This document shows, one piece after another, positions 25,948-34,777 of a stretch of DNA of 64,000 bases. Source of the stretch: Bacteroides rodentium JCM 16496 (lineage in GTDB: Bacteria > Bacteroidota > Bacteroidia > Bacteroidales > Bacteroidaceae); NCBI RefSeq assembly GCF_000614125.1, contig NZ_BAKJ01000017.1, forward strand, positions 17,612 to 81,611, written 5' to 3'. The position numbers and the translations under genes were made by a program. Under the pieces are notes generated by a model. It ran no database searches and was not told the origin of the DNA. It worked only from the letters and a program-made list of their open reading frames with translations. Every line of letters starts with the position of its first letter. Position 1 is the first letter of the stretch.

Positions 25948-26760
25948 AGAAAATTACTCCTACTCCTCGCCCTGGCAGCCGCCACCACCGGCATGCAGGC
26001 GCAGCGCATCAAAGGTAGCGACACCGTGCTCCCCATAGCGCAACAGACCGCCGAACGCTTTATGACCCTGAACCCCTCTGCCCGTGTCACCGTGACCGGC
26101 GGTGGAACCGGTGTCGGTATTTCAGCCCTGCTGGACCAGACCACGGACATCGCCATGGCTTCACGCGCCATCAAGTTCAGCGAAAAGATGAAGGCCAAAG
26201 CTGCGGGAGAGGAACTGGCGGAAGTACCCATCGCCTACGATGCCCTTGCCGTAGTAGTCCACCCCTCCAACCCGGTGACACAGCTGACCCGCCAACAACT
26301 GGAAGATATCTTCCGGGGCAAAATCACCAACTGGCAGCAAGTGGGTGGAGACGACCGCAAAATCGTAGTCTACTCCCGCGAGACTTCCTCCGGCACCTAC
26401 GAGTTCTTCAAGGAGAGCGTGCTGAAAAACAAGAACTACATGAGCAGCAGCCTCTCCATGCCTGCCACGGGAGCCATTATCCAGTCCGTCAGCCAAACCC
26501 GCGGAGCCATCGGATATGTGGGCCTAGCCTATGTATCGCCGCGCATCAAGACGCTCGCCGTTTCATACGACGGACAGCATTATGCCGCTCCCACGCTGGA
26601 GAATGCCATCAATAAGACTTATCCGATAGTGCGCCCGCTATACTATTATTATAACCGGAAGAACGCCTCGGCCATAGCCCCTCTGCTCGATTTCGTCTTG
26701 TCTGCCGCAGGACAGAAAATCATCAAAGAGAGCGGATATATCCCGGTACATAAAGAATAA
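25939..26760 (+). CDS. pstS: Phosphate-binding periplasmic protein PstS
   Basis: A 273-residue protein from the ATG at 25939: signal peptide KLLLLLALAAATTGMQA, then RIKGSDTVLPIAQQTAERF, the phosphate-contacting GGGTGVGISALLDQTTDIAM and YSRETSSGTYEFFKESV. It delivers phosphate to PstCA. It is transcribed divergently from pstCAB-phoU, an unusual split that gives it a separate promoter. The 26 codons upstream to 25861 fall in the 22-bp repeats and are not coding. Confidence 0.95.
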   Translation: MKTRKLLLLLALAAATTGMQAQRIKGSDTVLPIAQQTAERFMTLNPSARVTVTGGGTGVGISALLDQTTDIAMASRAIKFSEKMKAKAAGEELAEVPIAYDALAVVVHPSNPVTQLTRQQLEDIFRGKITNWQQVGGDDRKIVVYSRETSSGTYEFFKESVLKNKNYMSSSLSMPATGAIIQSVSQTRGAIGYVGLAYVSPRIKTLAVSYDGQHYAAPTLENAINKTYPIVRPLYYYYNRKNASAIAPLLDFVLSAAGQKIIKESGYIPVHKE

Positions 26761-26799
26761 ATCTTCATTCTTCATTCTTCATTCTTCATTTTTTTACCC

Positions 26800-26807
26800 T
26801 ATCTTTG
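26800..26807 (+). promoter_or_regulatory. -7 box for glnS
   Basis: TATCTTTG, full match to TAnnTTTG, 28 bases before the ATG at 26835. It follows four CATTCTT-type repeats (26764-26790). Confidence 0.6.
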
Positions 26808-26834
26808 TCCCCACGATACGAAAATAGTAACATT

Positions 26835-28574
26835 ATGGCAGAAATAAAGAGCGAAGAAACAAGCGAAAAAAAGAGTTTGAACTTCATTGAGCAAATAGTA
26901 GATAACGATTTGAAAGAGGGTAAAAACGGGGGAAAAGTACAGACACGCTTCCCGCCCGAACCGAACGGTTACCTCCACATCGGACACGCCAAGGCCATCT
27001 GCCTTGATTTCGGCATTGCCGCCGCACACGGTGGCGTCTGCAACCTGCGTTTCGATGACACCAATCCCACCAAAGAAGATGTGGAATACGTAGAAGCCAT
27101 CAAGGAGGACATCCAATGGCTGGGCTACAAATGGGGTAACGAATATTACGCTTCCGACTATTTCCAACAACTGTGGGACTTCGCTATCCGCCTCATCAAA
27201 GAGGGCAAGGCATACATTGACGAACAGACTTCCGAGCAGATTGCCGCCCAGAAAGGCACTCCTACCCAGGCAGGTGTGGAAAGCCCTTACCGCAACCGTC
27301 CCATCGAAGAGACACTGGATTTGTTTCAGAAGATGAACAGCGGTGAAATTGAGGAAGGTGCCATGGTGCTCCGCGCCAAGATAGACATGGCAAGCCCCAA
27401 CATGCACTTCCGCGACCCCATCATCTACCGTGTAGTGAAGCATCCGCACCATCGTACGGGCACCACCTGGAAGGCTTATCCGATGTACGACTTCGCCCAC
27501 GGACAAAGCGACTTCTTCGAAGGCGTGACCCACTCGCTCTGCACACTGGAGTTTGTACCCCACCGTCCGCTCTACGACCTCTTCGTGGACTGGGTGAAGG
27601 AAGGCAAAGACCTCGACGATAACCGCCCCCATCAGTATGAGTTCAACAAACTGAACCTCAGCTATACGCTGATGAGCAAGCGCAACCTGCTGACACTGGT
27701 CAAAGAAGGCCTGGTGAACGGTTGGGACGACCCCCGTATGCCGACCATTTGCGGTTTCCGCCGTCGCGGTTACTCTCCGGAGTCCATCCATAAGTTCATC
27801 GACAAGATTGGCTATACCACATACGACGCCCTCAATGAATTCGCCCTGCTGGAAAGCGCCGTGCGCGAGGACCTGAACGACCGCGCCACCCGCGTATCCG
27901 CCGTACTGAATCCCGTGAAGCTCATCATCACCAACTATCCCGAAGGACAAGTGGAAGAAATGGAAGCCGTCAACAACCCCGAACATCCGGAAGAAGGCAG
28001 CCACTTCATTGAGTTCAGCCGCGAACTCTGGATGGAGCGCGACGACTTCATGGAAGATGCCCCGAAGAAATACTTCCGCATGACACCGGGACAAGAGGTA
28101 CGCCTGAAAAACGCGTATATCGTGAAGTGCACCGGCTGCAAGAAAAACGACGCCGGTGAAATCACCGAAGTATATTGCGAATACGACCCCGATACCAAGA
28201 GCGGTCTGCCCGGAGCCAACCGCAAGGTGAAAGGCACCATCCACTGGGTGAGTTGTGCCCACTGCCTCGAAGCGGAAGTGCGCCTCTACGACCGTCTGTG
28301 GAAAGTGGAAAACCCGCGCGACGAGCTTGCCGCCATCCGCGAAGCGAAGAACTGCGACGCACTGACAGCCATGAAAGAGATAATCAACCCCGACTCCCTG
28401 AATGTGCTGCCCTGCTGCTACATCGAGAAGTACGCTGCCGGCATGCAGCCCCTTTCCTACCTGCAGTTCCAACGTATCGGTTATTTTAATGTTGACAAAG
28501 ATTCCACGCCAGAAAAAATGGTATTCAACCGTACTGTAGGCCTGAAAGACGTTTGGGGTAAAATCAATAAATAA
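26835..28574 (+). CDS. glnS: Glutaminyl-tRNA synthetase
   Basis: A 579-residue class I synthetase from the ATG at 26835 (AEIKSEETSEKKSLNF). HIGH motif in PPEPNGYLHIGHAKAICLDF; KMSKS equivalent in LMSKRNLL; the catalytic and anticodon-binding beta-barrel domains are complete. The TTG at 26805 overlaps the promoter box and is rejected. It is followed after 4 bases by a TPR gene, so the two are cotranscribed. Confidence 0.97.
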   Translation: MAEIKSEETSEKKSLNFIEQIVDNDLKEGKNGGKVQTRFPPEPNGYLHIGHAKAICLDFGIAAAHGGVCNLRFDDTNPTKEDVEYVEAIKEDIQWLGYKWGNEYYASDYFQQLWDFAIRLIKEGKAYIDEQTSEQIAAQKGTPTQAGVESPYRNRPIEETLDLFQKMNSGEIEEGAMVLRAKIDMASPNMHFRDPIIYRVVKHPHHRTGTTWKAYPMYDFAHGQSDFFEGVTHSLCTLEFVPHRPLYDLFVDWVKEGKDLDDNRPHQYEFNKLNLSYTLMSKRNLLTLVKEGLVNGWDDPRMPTICGFRRRGYSPESIHKFIDKIGYTTYDALNEFALLESAVREDLNDRATRVSAVLNPVKLIITNYPEGQVEEMEAVNNPEHPEEGSHFIEFSRELWMERDDFMEDAPKKYFRMTPGQEVRLKNAYIVKCTGCKKNDAGEITEVYCEYDPDTKSGLPGANRKVKGTIHWVSCAHCLEAEVRLYDRLWKVENPRDELAAIREAKNCDALTAMKEIINPDSLNVLPCCYIEKYAAGMQPLSYLQFQRIGYFNVDKDSTPEKMVFNRTVGLKDVWGKINK

Positions 28575-28578
28575 GAAT

Positions 28579-29991
28579 ATGAGTAAAAAAAACCTGCTGT
28601 CCGGAAGAGATAAGGAACTGCAAGAAATGGCAGAACAATATGAATCCGCCAAAGCAGAAAACAAAACCATCTATCTGGATGCAGACGACTTAGCCGACCT
28701 AGCAGACTGGTATGCCGTGCATCATAAATATGCCATGGCTACCGAGGTCGTAGAGTATGGCTTGGGAATACATCCGGGTAATACGGCTCTGCTGGTAGAG
28801 CAGGCATACCTGTTCCTCGACACCCAGCATAAAGAGCAAGCCAAAGATATATTGGAACGGATTGCCGAAGAATCTTCCGAAGTGAAAGTGCTCAAAGCCA
28901 ACCTGCTGTTGGACGAAGGCAAAGAAGAAGAAGCGGAAGCGATACTCGACAGTATAGACGATAAGGATGACCTGGCCAATATCGTTGATGTATCCTATAT
29001 GTACATCGACATGGGATCCCCGGAAAAAGCATTGACATGGCTGACGCGCGGACTCGAAAAATATGCCGAAGAAGAAGCCTATCTTGCCGTCACCGGCGAT
29101 TGTTACTATGCTCAGGGACTGTTTGAAAAAGCCACCTTCTTTTTCAATAAGCTGATTGACAAGAACCCCTATTCGGCTCCTTACTGGTTTGGACTGGCCC
29201 GTTGCTACTTTGACCAGCAGATGTTCGACAAAGCAATCGAAGCATGCGACTATGCCACGGTGGCCGATGACGAGTTTGCCGATGCCTACCTGATGAAAGG
29301 ACATTCCTTCTTCCAATTGGGAAATGAAGAAAGCGCCATGGAGAACTACCTGCAGGCCGAAAAGTTCCATCTCGTCTCCCACGGTTTCATCAACACCTTC
29401 ATCGGTCTGAACAAAGCCTCCAAAGGAGAATGGAAAGAAGGATACGACTATCTGGAAAAAGCCATAACGGCCGAAGACAGCCATGACTTCGCCTTGCCCT
29501 CTCTTTATGCCAATGCAGCCCTATGCCTGCACAAGATGGGAAAAAAACGCAAAGCACACCAGTATTGTAAAAAAGCATACGACCTGTCCCCCGAAGAGAT
29601 AGACCCGTACCTGATTGAGGGACGCATCTACATGGAAGAAGGTGAGTATGAGAAAGGTGTAAAGAAATGGGCCAAAGCTTTAGAATATGCCCCCTATGCG
29701 GATACCTGGCACGAAATAGGCATGTGCAGCATGGAAATAGGGCAACTGAGCTATGCCAAGCTGGCCTTTGAACATGTCAAAGAGATGGAACCGGACTTTG
29801 AAGGTATCAACGAAAGGCTGACTTCTCTGTATATGCTGCTCAAGGACAAGGAGAACTTCATGAAGTACAACCAGCTGTGCGAACATCCGTTCAGGCTGGA
29901 AGAACTGGACAAATTGCAACAGATACTACAAGAAGATAATCAAGAAGAGCTGGCTTTAGTAATGAAGAATATTTTCAATGCATTACAATAA
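28579..29991 (+). CDS. Tetratricopeptide-repeat protein
   Basis: A 470-residue, acidic, cytoplasmic protein with about ten TPR-like helical hairpins, for example PYWFGLARCYFDQQMFDKAI, ADAYLMKGHSFFQLGNEESA and DPYLIEGRIYMEEGEYEKGV. There is no signal peptide or enzymatic domain. It probably serves as a protein-interaction scaffold; the partner is unknown. It starts 4 bases after glnS. Confidence 0.88.
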   Translation: MSKKNLLSGRDKELQEMAEQYESAKAENKTIYLDADDLADLADWYAVHHKYAMATEVVEYGLGIHPGNTALLVEQAYLFLDTQHKEQAKDILERIAEESSEVKVLKANLLLDEGKEEEAEAILDSIDDKDDLANIVDVSYMYIDMGSPEKALTWLTRGLEKYAEEEAYLAVTGDCYYAQGLFEKATFFFNKLIDKNPYSAPYWFGLARCYFDQQMFDKAIEACDYATVADDEFADAYLMKGHSFFQLGNEESAMENYLQAEKFHLVSHGFINTFIGLNKASKGEWKEGYDYLEKAITAEDSHDFALPSLYANAALCLHKMGKKRKAHQYCKKAYDLSPEEIDPYLIEGRIYMEEGEYEKGVKKWAKALEYAPYADTWHEIGMCSMEIGQLSYAKLAFEHVKEMEPDFEGINERLTSLYMLLKDKENFMKYNQLCEHPFRLEELDKLQQILQEDNQEELALVMKNIFNALQ

Positions 29992-30018
29992 CAGTAATTA
30001 TATCCACTAATCTAGCAA

Positions 30019-30656
30019 ATGGAATCAGTAGCCTTTATCCAATGGTGTCTCGACCACCTCAATTACTGGACCATCACTTTATTGATGGCCATTGAAAGTT
30101 CGTTCATCCCCTTCCCCTCGGAAGTTGTAGTTCCTCCTGCCGCTTGGAAAGCCGCCAACAATGACAACATGAACATATATCTGGTGGTATTGTTTGCAAC
30201 CATAGGGGCAAATATCGGAGCTTTGATAAACTACTATCTGGCAAAATGGCTGGGACGCCTATCATTTACAAGTTTGCCAACAGCCGTTTCGGGCACATGT
30301 GCCTCATTGACGAGCCCAAAGTGCAGCATGCGGAAGAATATTTTGACAAGCATGGAGCCGTATCAACCTTTGTAGGACGTCTGATACCTGCCGTACGCCA
30401 GTTGATCTCCATCCCTGCCGGTCTGGCACGCATGAAGCTGGGAACTTTCTTGCTGTACACCACCCTGGGTGCGGGCCTTTGGAATTCCATACTGGCTTTC
30501 ATCGGATATTACTTGTCCACAGTACCCGGCATCGAGAACGAAGAACAGCTGCTTGCCAAAGTAACGGAATACAGCCATGAGATAGGTTATGTATTTATCG
30601 GCATCGGCGTACTCATCGTGGCATTCTTCATCTATAAAGGCATGAAGAAGAAATAA
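30019..30656 (+). CDS. DedA-family membrane protein (one frameshift)
   Basis: The joined frames give 212 residues, normal for DedA/VTT proteins, which move or maintain lipids and membrane potential in the inner membrane. First part: IESSFIPFPSEVVVPPAAW and several helices. After the break near 30258 the second frame continues PIIYKFANSRFGHMCLIDEP and carries the hallmark VGRLIPAVRQLISIPAGLAR. At the break the DNA reads CGCCTATC where CGC-CCT-ATC (RPI) is expected: one C is missing. Likely a sequence error. Confidence 0.88.
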
Positions 30657-30677
30657 AAAAGAAAACGGCATGATAAT

Positions 30678-30721
30678 AAAAAAGCGGTGGACAGCATGAT
30701 AAATTCTGTCCACCGCTTTTT
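30678..30721. terminator. Bidirectional terminator between DedA and tpx
   Basis: A 16-bp stem, AAAAAGCGGTGGACAG with CTGTCCACCGCTTTTT, around an 11-base loop. The A and T runs make it work for both of the convergent genes. Confidence 0.85.
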
Positions 30722-30746
30722 ATTGTTTATCCCAAATCCAAACTTT

Positions 30747-31250
30747 CTACTTTTTTACAGCTTCAATCGCTTTATCATAGTCTGGTTCTTGTGTAATTTC
30801 AGGTACCAATTCCGTATAGGCAATCTTGCCATCCTTGCCGATAACCACTACCGAACGTGCCAGCAAACCGGCAAGCGGTCCGTCGGCCATACGTACTCCG
30901 TAGTTTTCATCAAAATCGGAGAAACGGAAATCAGACAAAGGAATCACATTCGCAATACCTTCCGTTGTACAGAAACGTGCATGTGCAAAAGGCAAATCCT
31001 TGGAGATTGCCAACACTACCGTATCGGGCAAGCTGGCAGCCAGTTTGTTGAACTTACGTACAGAAGTAGCGCACACACTGGTGTCAAGGCTGGGGAAAAT
31101 ATTCAAAATAACATTCTTCCCGGTCAGTCCCTTCAAAGAGAATGAAGACAAATCTGTTTTTACCAATTCGAAATCGGGGGCAACAGAGCCCACCTTTATA
31201 AATTCACCGATAACCTTTACCGGTTGTCCTTTAAATTTTGTTGTAGCCAT
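30747..31250 (-). CDS. tpx: Thiol peroxidase
   Basis: A 167-residue atypical 2-Cys peroxiredoxin. Peroxidatic Cys60 is in SLDTSVCATSVRKF and resolving Cys94 in HARFCTTEGI, the standard positions for Tpx. It reduces H2O2 and lipid hydroperoxides with thioredoxin. Monocistronic, convergent with the DedA gene. Confidence 0.96.
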   Translation of the reverse strand: MATTKFKGQPVKVIGEFIKVGSVAPDFELVKTDLSSFSLKGLTGKNVILNIFPSLDTSVCATSVRKFNKLAASLPDTVVLAISKDLPFAHARFCTTEGIANVIPLSDFRFSDFDENYGVRMADGPLAGLLARSVVVIGKDGKIAYTELVPEITQEPDYDKAIEAVKK

Positions 31251-31376
31251 AGTTTTATCAAATTATATGTATACACAACAAATTACATACAGAAAAAGTT
31301 CACCCGAAACTTTTTTCCGGATAAACTGTTATTCTACGTACGAATTAATGATAATCACTTAAAAAATTAAATTCAC

Positions 31377-31957
31377 ATGAAAACTATTTTTGACGAACTT
31401 CAGCAGGAAGTAAAGAATTGGTGGATTTCACTCATTCTTGGTATTCTTTATGTAATAGTGGCTATAAGCCTGATGTTCTCCCCCCTCAGCGGGTATGCGG
31501 TATTGAGCATTCTGTTTAGCATCTCCATGTTGTTCAGCGGTCTGCTGGAAATATCTTTTGCAGTAAGTAACCGTAGAAGGGTGTCCAGTTGGGGATGGTA
31601 TCTGGCTGGAGGCATCATCGACATGATTCTGGGATTCTACCTGATAGCTTATCCGATGCTCAGCATGGAAGTCATTCCGTTCATCATCGCTTTCTGGCTG
31701 ATGTTCCGCGGCTTCTCATCCGTAGCTATGCCATGGACCTCAAAAGATACGGGACAAGAGACTGGGGATGGTATGTTGCTTTCGGTATTCTTGCCGTCAT
31801 CTGCTCGCTCATCATCTTGTGGCAACCGGCAGTAGGCGCCCTTTACGCCGTGTACATGATTTCGTTTGCATTCCTGATTATAGGTTTCTTCCGTATCATG
31901 CTGTCATTCGAGCTGAAAAACCTGCACAAGCGCGGGAAAGAGTGGAAGGAAAAATAA
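31377..31957 (+). CDS. HdeD/DUF308-family membrane protein (one frameshift)
   Basis: Joined frames give 193 residues with six membrane helices in the DUF308 pattern: LILGILYVIVAISLMFSPLS, GIIDMILGFYLIAYPMLS, and after the break AFGILAVICSLIILWQPAVG. The frame breaks near 31723, where TCC-GTA-GCT-ATG should continue as TCC-GTA-nGC-TAT-GCC (S-Y-A-M-D-L-K or G-Y-A-M-D-L-K): one base is missing. Members include the acid-resistance protein HdeD; the exact role is unknown. Confidence 0.82.
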
Positions 31958-32143
31958 CAATTGTATCTTACATCCTAAAAATCAAGTTCATCTTAACTCT
32001 GATTTTAAGACTACCTTCTAATCCCTTCCCTTGAAAATGCAAATTTATGTTTCTGCAACAGTGTTCAGGCTTTAAAAAAGATGTAGTACAAAGGTATAAA
32101 ATATAATAAGTGTTACAAATACACACTTTATACCCCGTTACTC

Positions 32144-32173
32144 TTGCAAATGTCGAAAAAGTCCGTACCTTTG
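32144..32173 (+). promoter_or_regulatory. Strong promoter upstream of a short transcript
   Basis: TTG at 32144-32146, a 19-base spacer and TACCTTTG at 32166-32173: the best -33/-7 match in this interval. Confidence 0.7.
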
Positions 32174-32179
32174 CAATGT

Positions 32180-32241
32180 GTTTTTCATAGTATTAGATTT
32201 AAGGTTAACAAAGGTTGGAGTACAGCGGTACTCCTTTTTTT
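32180..32241 (+). ncRNA. Candidate small RNA or attenuated leader
   Basis: A promoter at 32144-32173 is followed about 45 bases later by a textbook intrinsic terminator, GGAGTAC-AGCG-GTACTCC (32217-32234), and seven T residues. No open frame of use lies between. The result would be an RNA of about 60 nt. It could be a free small RNA or an attenuator for the DUF4494 gene at 32408, which has its own -7 box at 32325. The rest of 31958-32407 has no gene. Confidence 0.55.
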
Positions 32242-32324
32242 ATGCCCATACGTACCGTCCCGGTCTCCAATAAAATTTTCACGTAAAATGCAAGGCAACT
32301 TTTTATATCCATTTAGTTTTTGGC

Positions 32325-32332
32325 TATCTTTG
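32325..32332 (+). promoter_or_regulatory. -7 box for the DUF4494 gene
   Basis: TATCTTTG fits TAnnTTTG, 76 bases before the ATG at 32408, implying a leader of about 70 nt. Confidence 0.55.
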
Positions 32333-32407
32333 CAATGCTTTTGGCGGGCATAGGCACGCATAAAGCAGATTAACTAACAATAAATCAATAATTAAAAACA
32401 GAAAATT

Positions 32408-32872
32408 ATGGCAATGCATACATGGTTTGAATGTAAGATCCGGTACGAGAAAACAATGGAAAATGGAATGAACAAGAAGGTGACCGAACCATACCTGGTG
32501 GATGCCCTCAGTTTTACGGAAGCGGAAGCACGCATCATCGAAGAGATGACGCCGTTCATTTCGGGAGAGTTCACCGTATCGGACATCAAACGTGCCAACT
32601 ATAGCGAATTGTTCCCCAGCGAAGAGGAAGCTGCCGACCGCTGGTTTAAATGTAAACTGGTTTTCATCACACTGGACGAGAAAAGCGGTGCGGAAAAGAA
32701 AACCTCTACCCAGGTATTGGTGCAGGCTGCCGACCTGCGTGATGCAGTGAAGAAACTGGATGAGGGCATGAAAGGCACAATGGCCGACTACCAGATAGCA
32801 TCTGTAGCGGAAACGGCAATCATGGATGTATATCCGTACAGTGCAGAGCCCAACGACAAACCGGAAGTGTAA
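32408..32872 (+). CDS. DUF4494 protein
   Basis: A 154-residue soluble protein typical of the Bacteroidetes family DUF4494: start HTWFECKIRYEKTMENG, then VTEPYLVDALSFTEAEARII and a C-terminal DYQIASVAETAIMDVYPY. The family has no known role; its members resemble phage-derived or housekeeping small proteins. It is followed by an AT-rich inverted repeat and then the YggS gene, same direction. Confidence 0.9.
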   Translation: MAMHTWFECKIRYEKTMENGMNKKVTEPYLVDALSFTEAEARIIEEMTPFISGEFTVSDIKRANYSELFPSEEEAADRWFKCKLVFITLDEKSGAEKKTSTQVLVQAADLRDAVKKLDEGMKGTMADYQIASVAETAIMDVYPYSAEPNDKPEV

Positions 32873-32875
32873 ACA

Positions 32876-32957
32876 GATTTATGATTTATAATTTATGATT
32901 TATAGATACGCAATAATAGCACATCGCTTATAAATCATAAATTATAAATCATAAATC
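32876..32957. repeat. Perfect 29-bp-armed AT-rich inverted repeat
   Basis: Arms 32876-32904 and 32929-32957 are exact complements made of ATTTATGATTTATA words, around a 24-base loop, between the DUF4494 and YggS genes. Confidence 0.85.
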
Positions 32958-32973
32958 ATAAATATTTAAACCA

Positions 32974-33639
32974 ATGATTGCAGAGAATTTAAAACAAGTA
33001 CTGAGCGAACTGCCTGCAAAGGTACGGCTGGTGGCTGTTTCCAAATTTCACCCCAACGAGGCGATAGAAGAAGCGTATCGTGCCGGCCAGCGTGTGTTCG
33101 GAGAAAGTAAGGTACAGGAAATGACCGCCAAATACGAAAGTCTGCCCAAAGACATAGAATGGCATTTCATCGGGCATCTGCAAACAAACAAGATAAAATA
33201 TGTCGTTCCTTACGTAGCGCTGATTCATGGCATAGACTCCTACAAGCTGTTGGCCGAAGTGAACAAGCAGGCTGCCAAAGCCGGAAAAACCGTCAACTGC
33301 CTGCTGCAGCTGCACATTGCCCGGGAAGAGACCAAGTTTGGATTCAGCTTTGACGAATGCCGGGAAATGCTGGCCGCCGGTGAATGGAGAGAGCTCAAGC
33401 ATATCCGGATATGCGGATTGATGGGCATGGCCACGAATACGGACAATGACGAACAAATCAAAACTGAGTTTTGTTCTTTAAGTAGCTTCTTCAATGAAGT
33501 AAAAGCCAAGTGGTTTGCCGATGCAGAATCATTCCGGGAACTGTCCATGGGCATGTCTCACGACTACCACGAGGCCATTGCAGCCGGAAGCACCTTGATA
33601 CGTGTAGGAAGCAAGATTTTTGGAGAAAGAAACTATTAA
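32974..33639 (+). CDS. YggS-family pyridoxal-phosphate homeostasis protein
   Basis: A 221-residue single-domain alanine-racemase-like barrel. The PLP lysine is in VRLVAVSKFHPNEAIEEAY; next come GQRVFGESKVQE, WHFIGHLQTNKIKYV and the phosphate-binding SMGMSHDYHEAIAAGSTLIR followed by VG. It binds PLP and balances vitamin B6 and amino-acid pools. It is followed after 18 bases by the DHOD-like gene. Confidence 0.95.
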   Translation: MIAENLKQVLSELPAKVRLVAVSKFHPNEAIEEAYRAGQRVFGESKVQEMTAKYESLPKDIEWHFIGHLQTNKIKYVVPYVALIHGIDSYKLLAEVNKQAAKAGKTVNCLLQLHIAREETKFGFSFDECREMLAAGEWRELKHIRICGLMGMATNTDNDEQIKTEFCSLSSFFNEVKAKWFADAESFRELSMGMSHDYHEAIAAGSTLIRVGSKIFGERNY

Positions 33640-33657
33640 CCATAAAAAATCATTATC

Positions 33658-34638
33658 ATGGCAACATTAGAAACTACTTTTGCAGGGCTGAAACTCAGAA
33701 ACCCCATTATCGTCAGCAGCTCCGGCCTGACAGACAGTGCCGCCAAGAACCAGAAACTATCTGAGGCCGGCGCAGGTGCCATTGTACTAAAATCACTCTT
33801 TGAAGAGCAAATCATGATGGAGGCTGACTGGCTGGGAGACCCGAATATGTATCCCGAAGGCAGTGACTATCTTGTAGGATATATCCGCGAACATAAGTTA
33901 GGCGAATATCTGAACCTGATTAAGGAAAGCAAAAAGGTTTGCAACATCCCCATCATAGCCAGCATCAACTGCTATCAAGATGCCGACTGGGTGGAATTTG
34001 CCGCCAAAATAGAAGAGGCCGGTGCAGACGCACTGGAAATCAATATCCTTGCACTGCAGACGGATGTACAATATGCTTATGGCAGTTTCGAGCAACGCCA
34101 CATCGACATTCTGAGCCACATCAAGAAGACGGTCAAGATACCCGTTATCATGAAGCTGGGTGACAACCTGACCAATCCTATAGCTCTGATAGACCAGCTG
34201 CATGCCAACGGTGCCGCCGCAGTAGTGCTGTTCAACCGCTTCTACCAGCCGGACATCAACATTGAGAAAATGATACAAGTATCCGGCAACGTATTCAGCA
34301 ATGAATCCGATTTGTCCAAAGCCCTGCGCTGGATAGGCATCGCTTCGGCAGCCGTAAACAAGCTGGACTATGCCGCTTCCGGTGGTATTCACTCGCCCGA
34401 AGGCGTTGTCAAGGCAATATTGGCAGGTGCTTCGGCCGTAGAGATATGCAGTGTGCTTTATCAGAATTCGGCTACCATCATTGAAGAATACATCCGCTTC
34501 CTCAACTTGTGGATGGACCGCAAAGGTATGGAAACCATCAGCCAGTTCAAAGGTATTCTGAACGTAAACGACCCGAAGGGAGTCAATACTTTCGAACGTA
34601 CACAGTTCTTGAAATACTTCTCTTCACACCACGAGTAG
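33658..34638 (+). CDS. Dihydroorotate dehydrogenase-like flavoprotein
   Basis: A 326-residue FMN-binding barrel (PF01180 fold): TTFAGLKLRNPIIVSSSGLT at the N-terminus, GADALEINILALQTDV, KIPVIMKLGDNLTNPIALID and AASGGIHSPEGVVKAILAGA. It lacks the clear NCPN-type active-site block of true PyrD, so it is called DHOD-like; real orotate production is unproven. The gene before it encodes YggS. Confidence 0.88.
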   Translation: MATLETTFAGLKLRNPIIVSSSGLTDSAAKNQKLSEAGAGAIVLKSLFEEQIMMEADWLGDPNMYPEGSDYLVGYIREHKLGEYLNLIKESKKVCNIPIIASINCYQDADWVEFAAKIEEAGADALEINILALQTDVQYAYGSFEQRHIDILSHIKKTVKIPVIMKLGDNLTNPIALIDQLHANGAAAVVLFNRFYQPDINIEKMIQVSGNVFSNESDLSKALRWIGIASAAVNKLDYAASGGIHSPEGVVKAILAGASAVEICSVLYQNSATIIEEYIRFLNLWMDRKGMETISQFKGILNVNDPKGVNTFERTQFLKYFSSHHE

Positions 34639-34669
34639 AAGGAACCGAGATACAAGGAGCTTTGATGCC

Positions 34670-34765
34670 AATATTTAGAAGGCGCGGATTACGCGGAATT
34701 CACAGATTTGGTAAATATACTAACTGAATCCGTGAATTCCGCGTAATCCGCGCCTTCTAAATATT
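34670..34765. repeat. Perfect 34-bp-armed inverted repeat
   Basis: Arms 34670-34703 and 34732-34765 are exact complements containing GGCGCGGATTACGCGG, around a 28-base loop. It lies between two convergent genes and may end both transcripts. The GCGCGGATTACG word recurs at 57224-57307. Confidence 0.88.
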
Positions 34766-34777
34766 ATTAACGCATTC

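Noticed and set aside
26799..28670. A 623-residue open frame antisense to glnS
   Set aside because: It is a shadow of strong codon bias in glnS. It has no family motifs and no promoter, and glnS is unambiguous.
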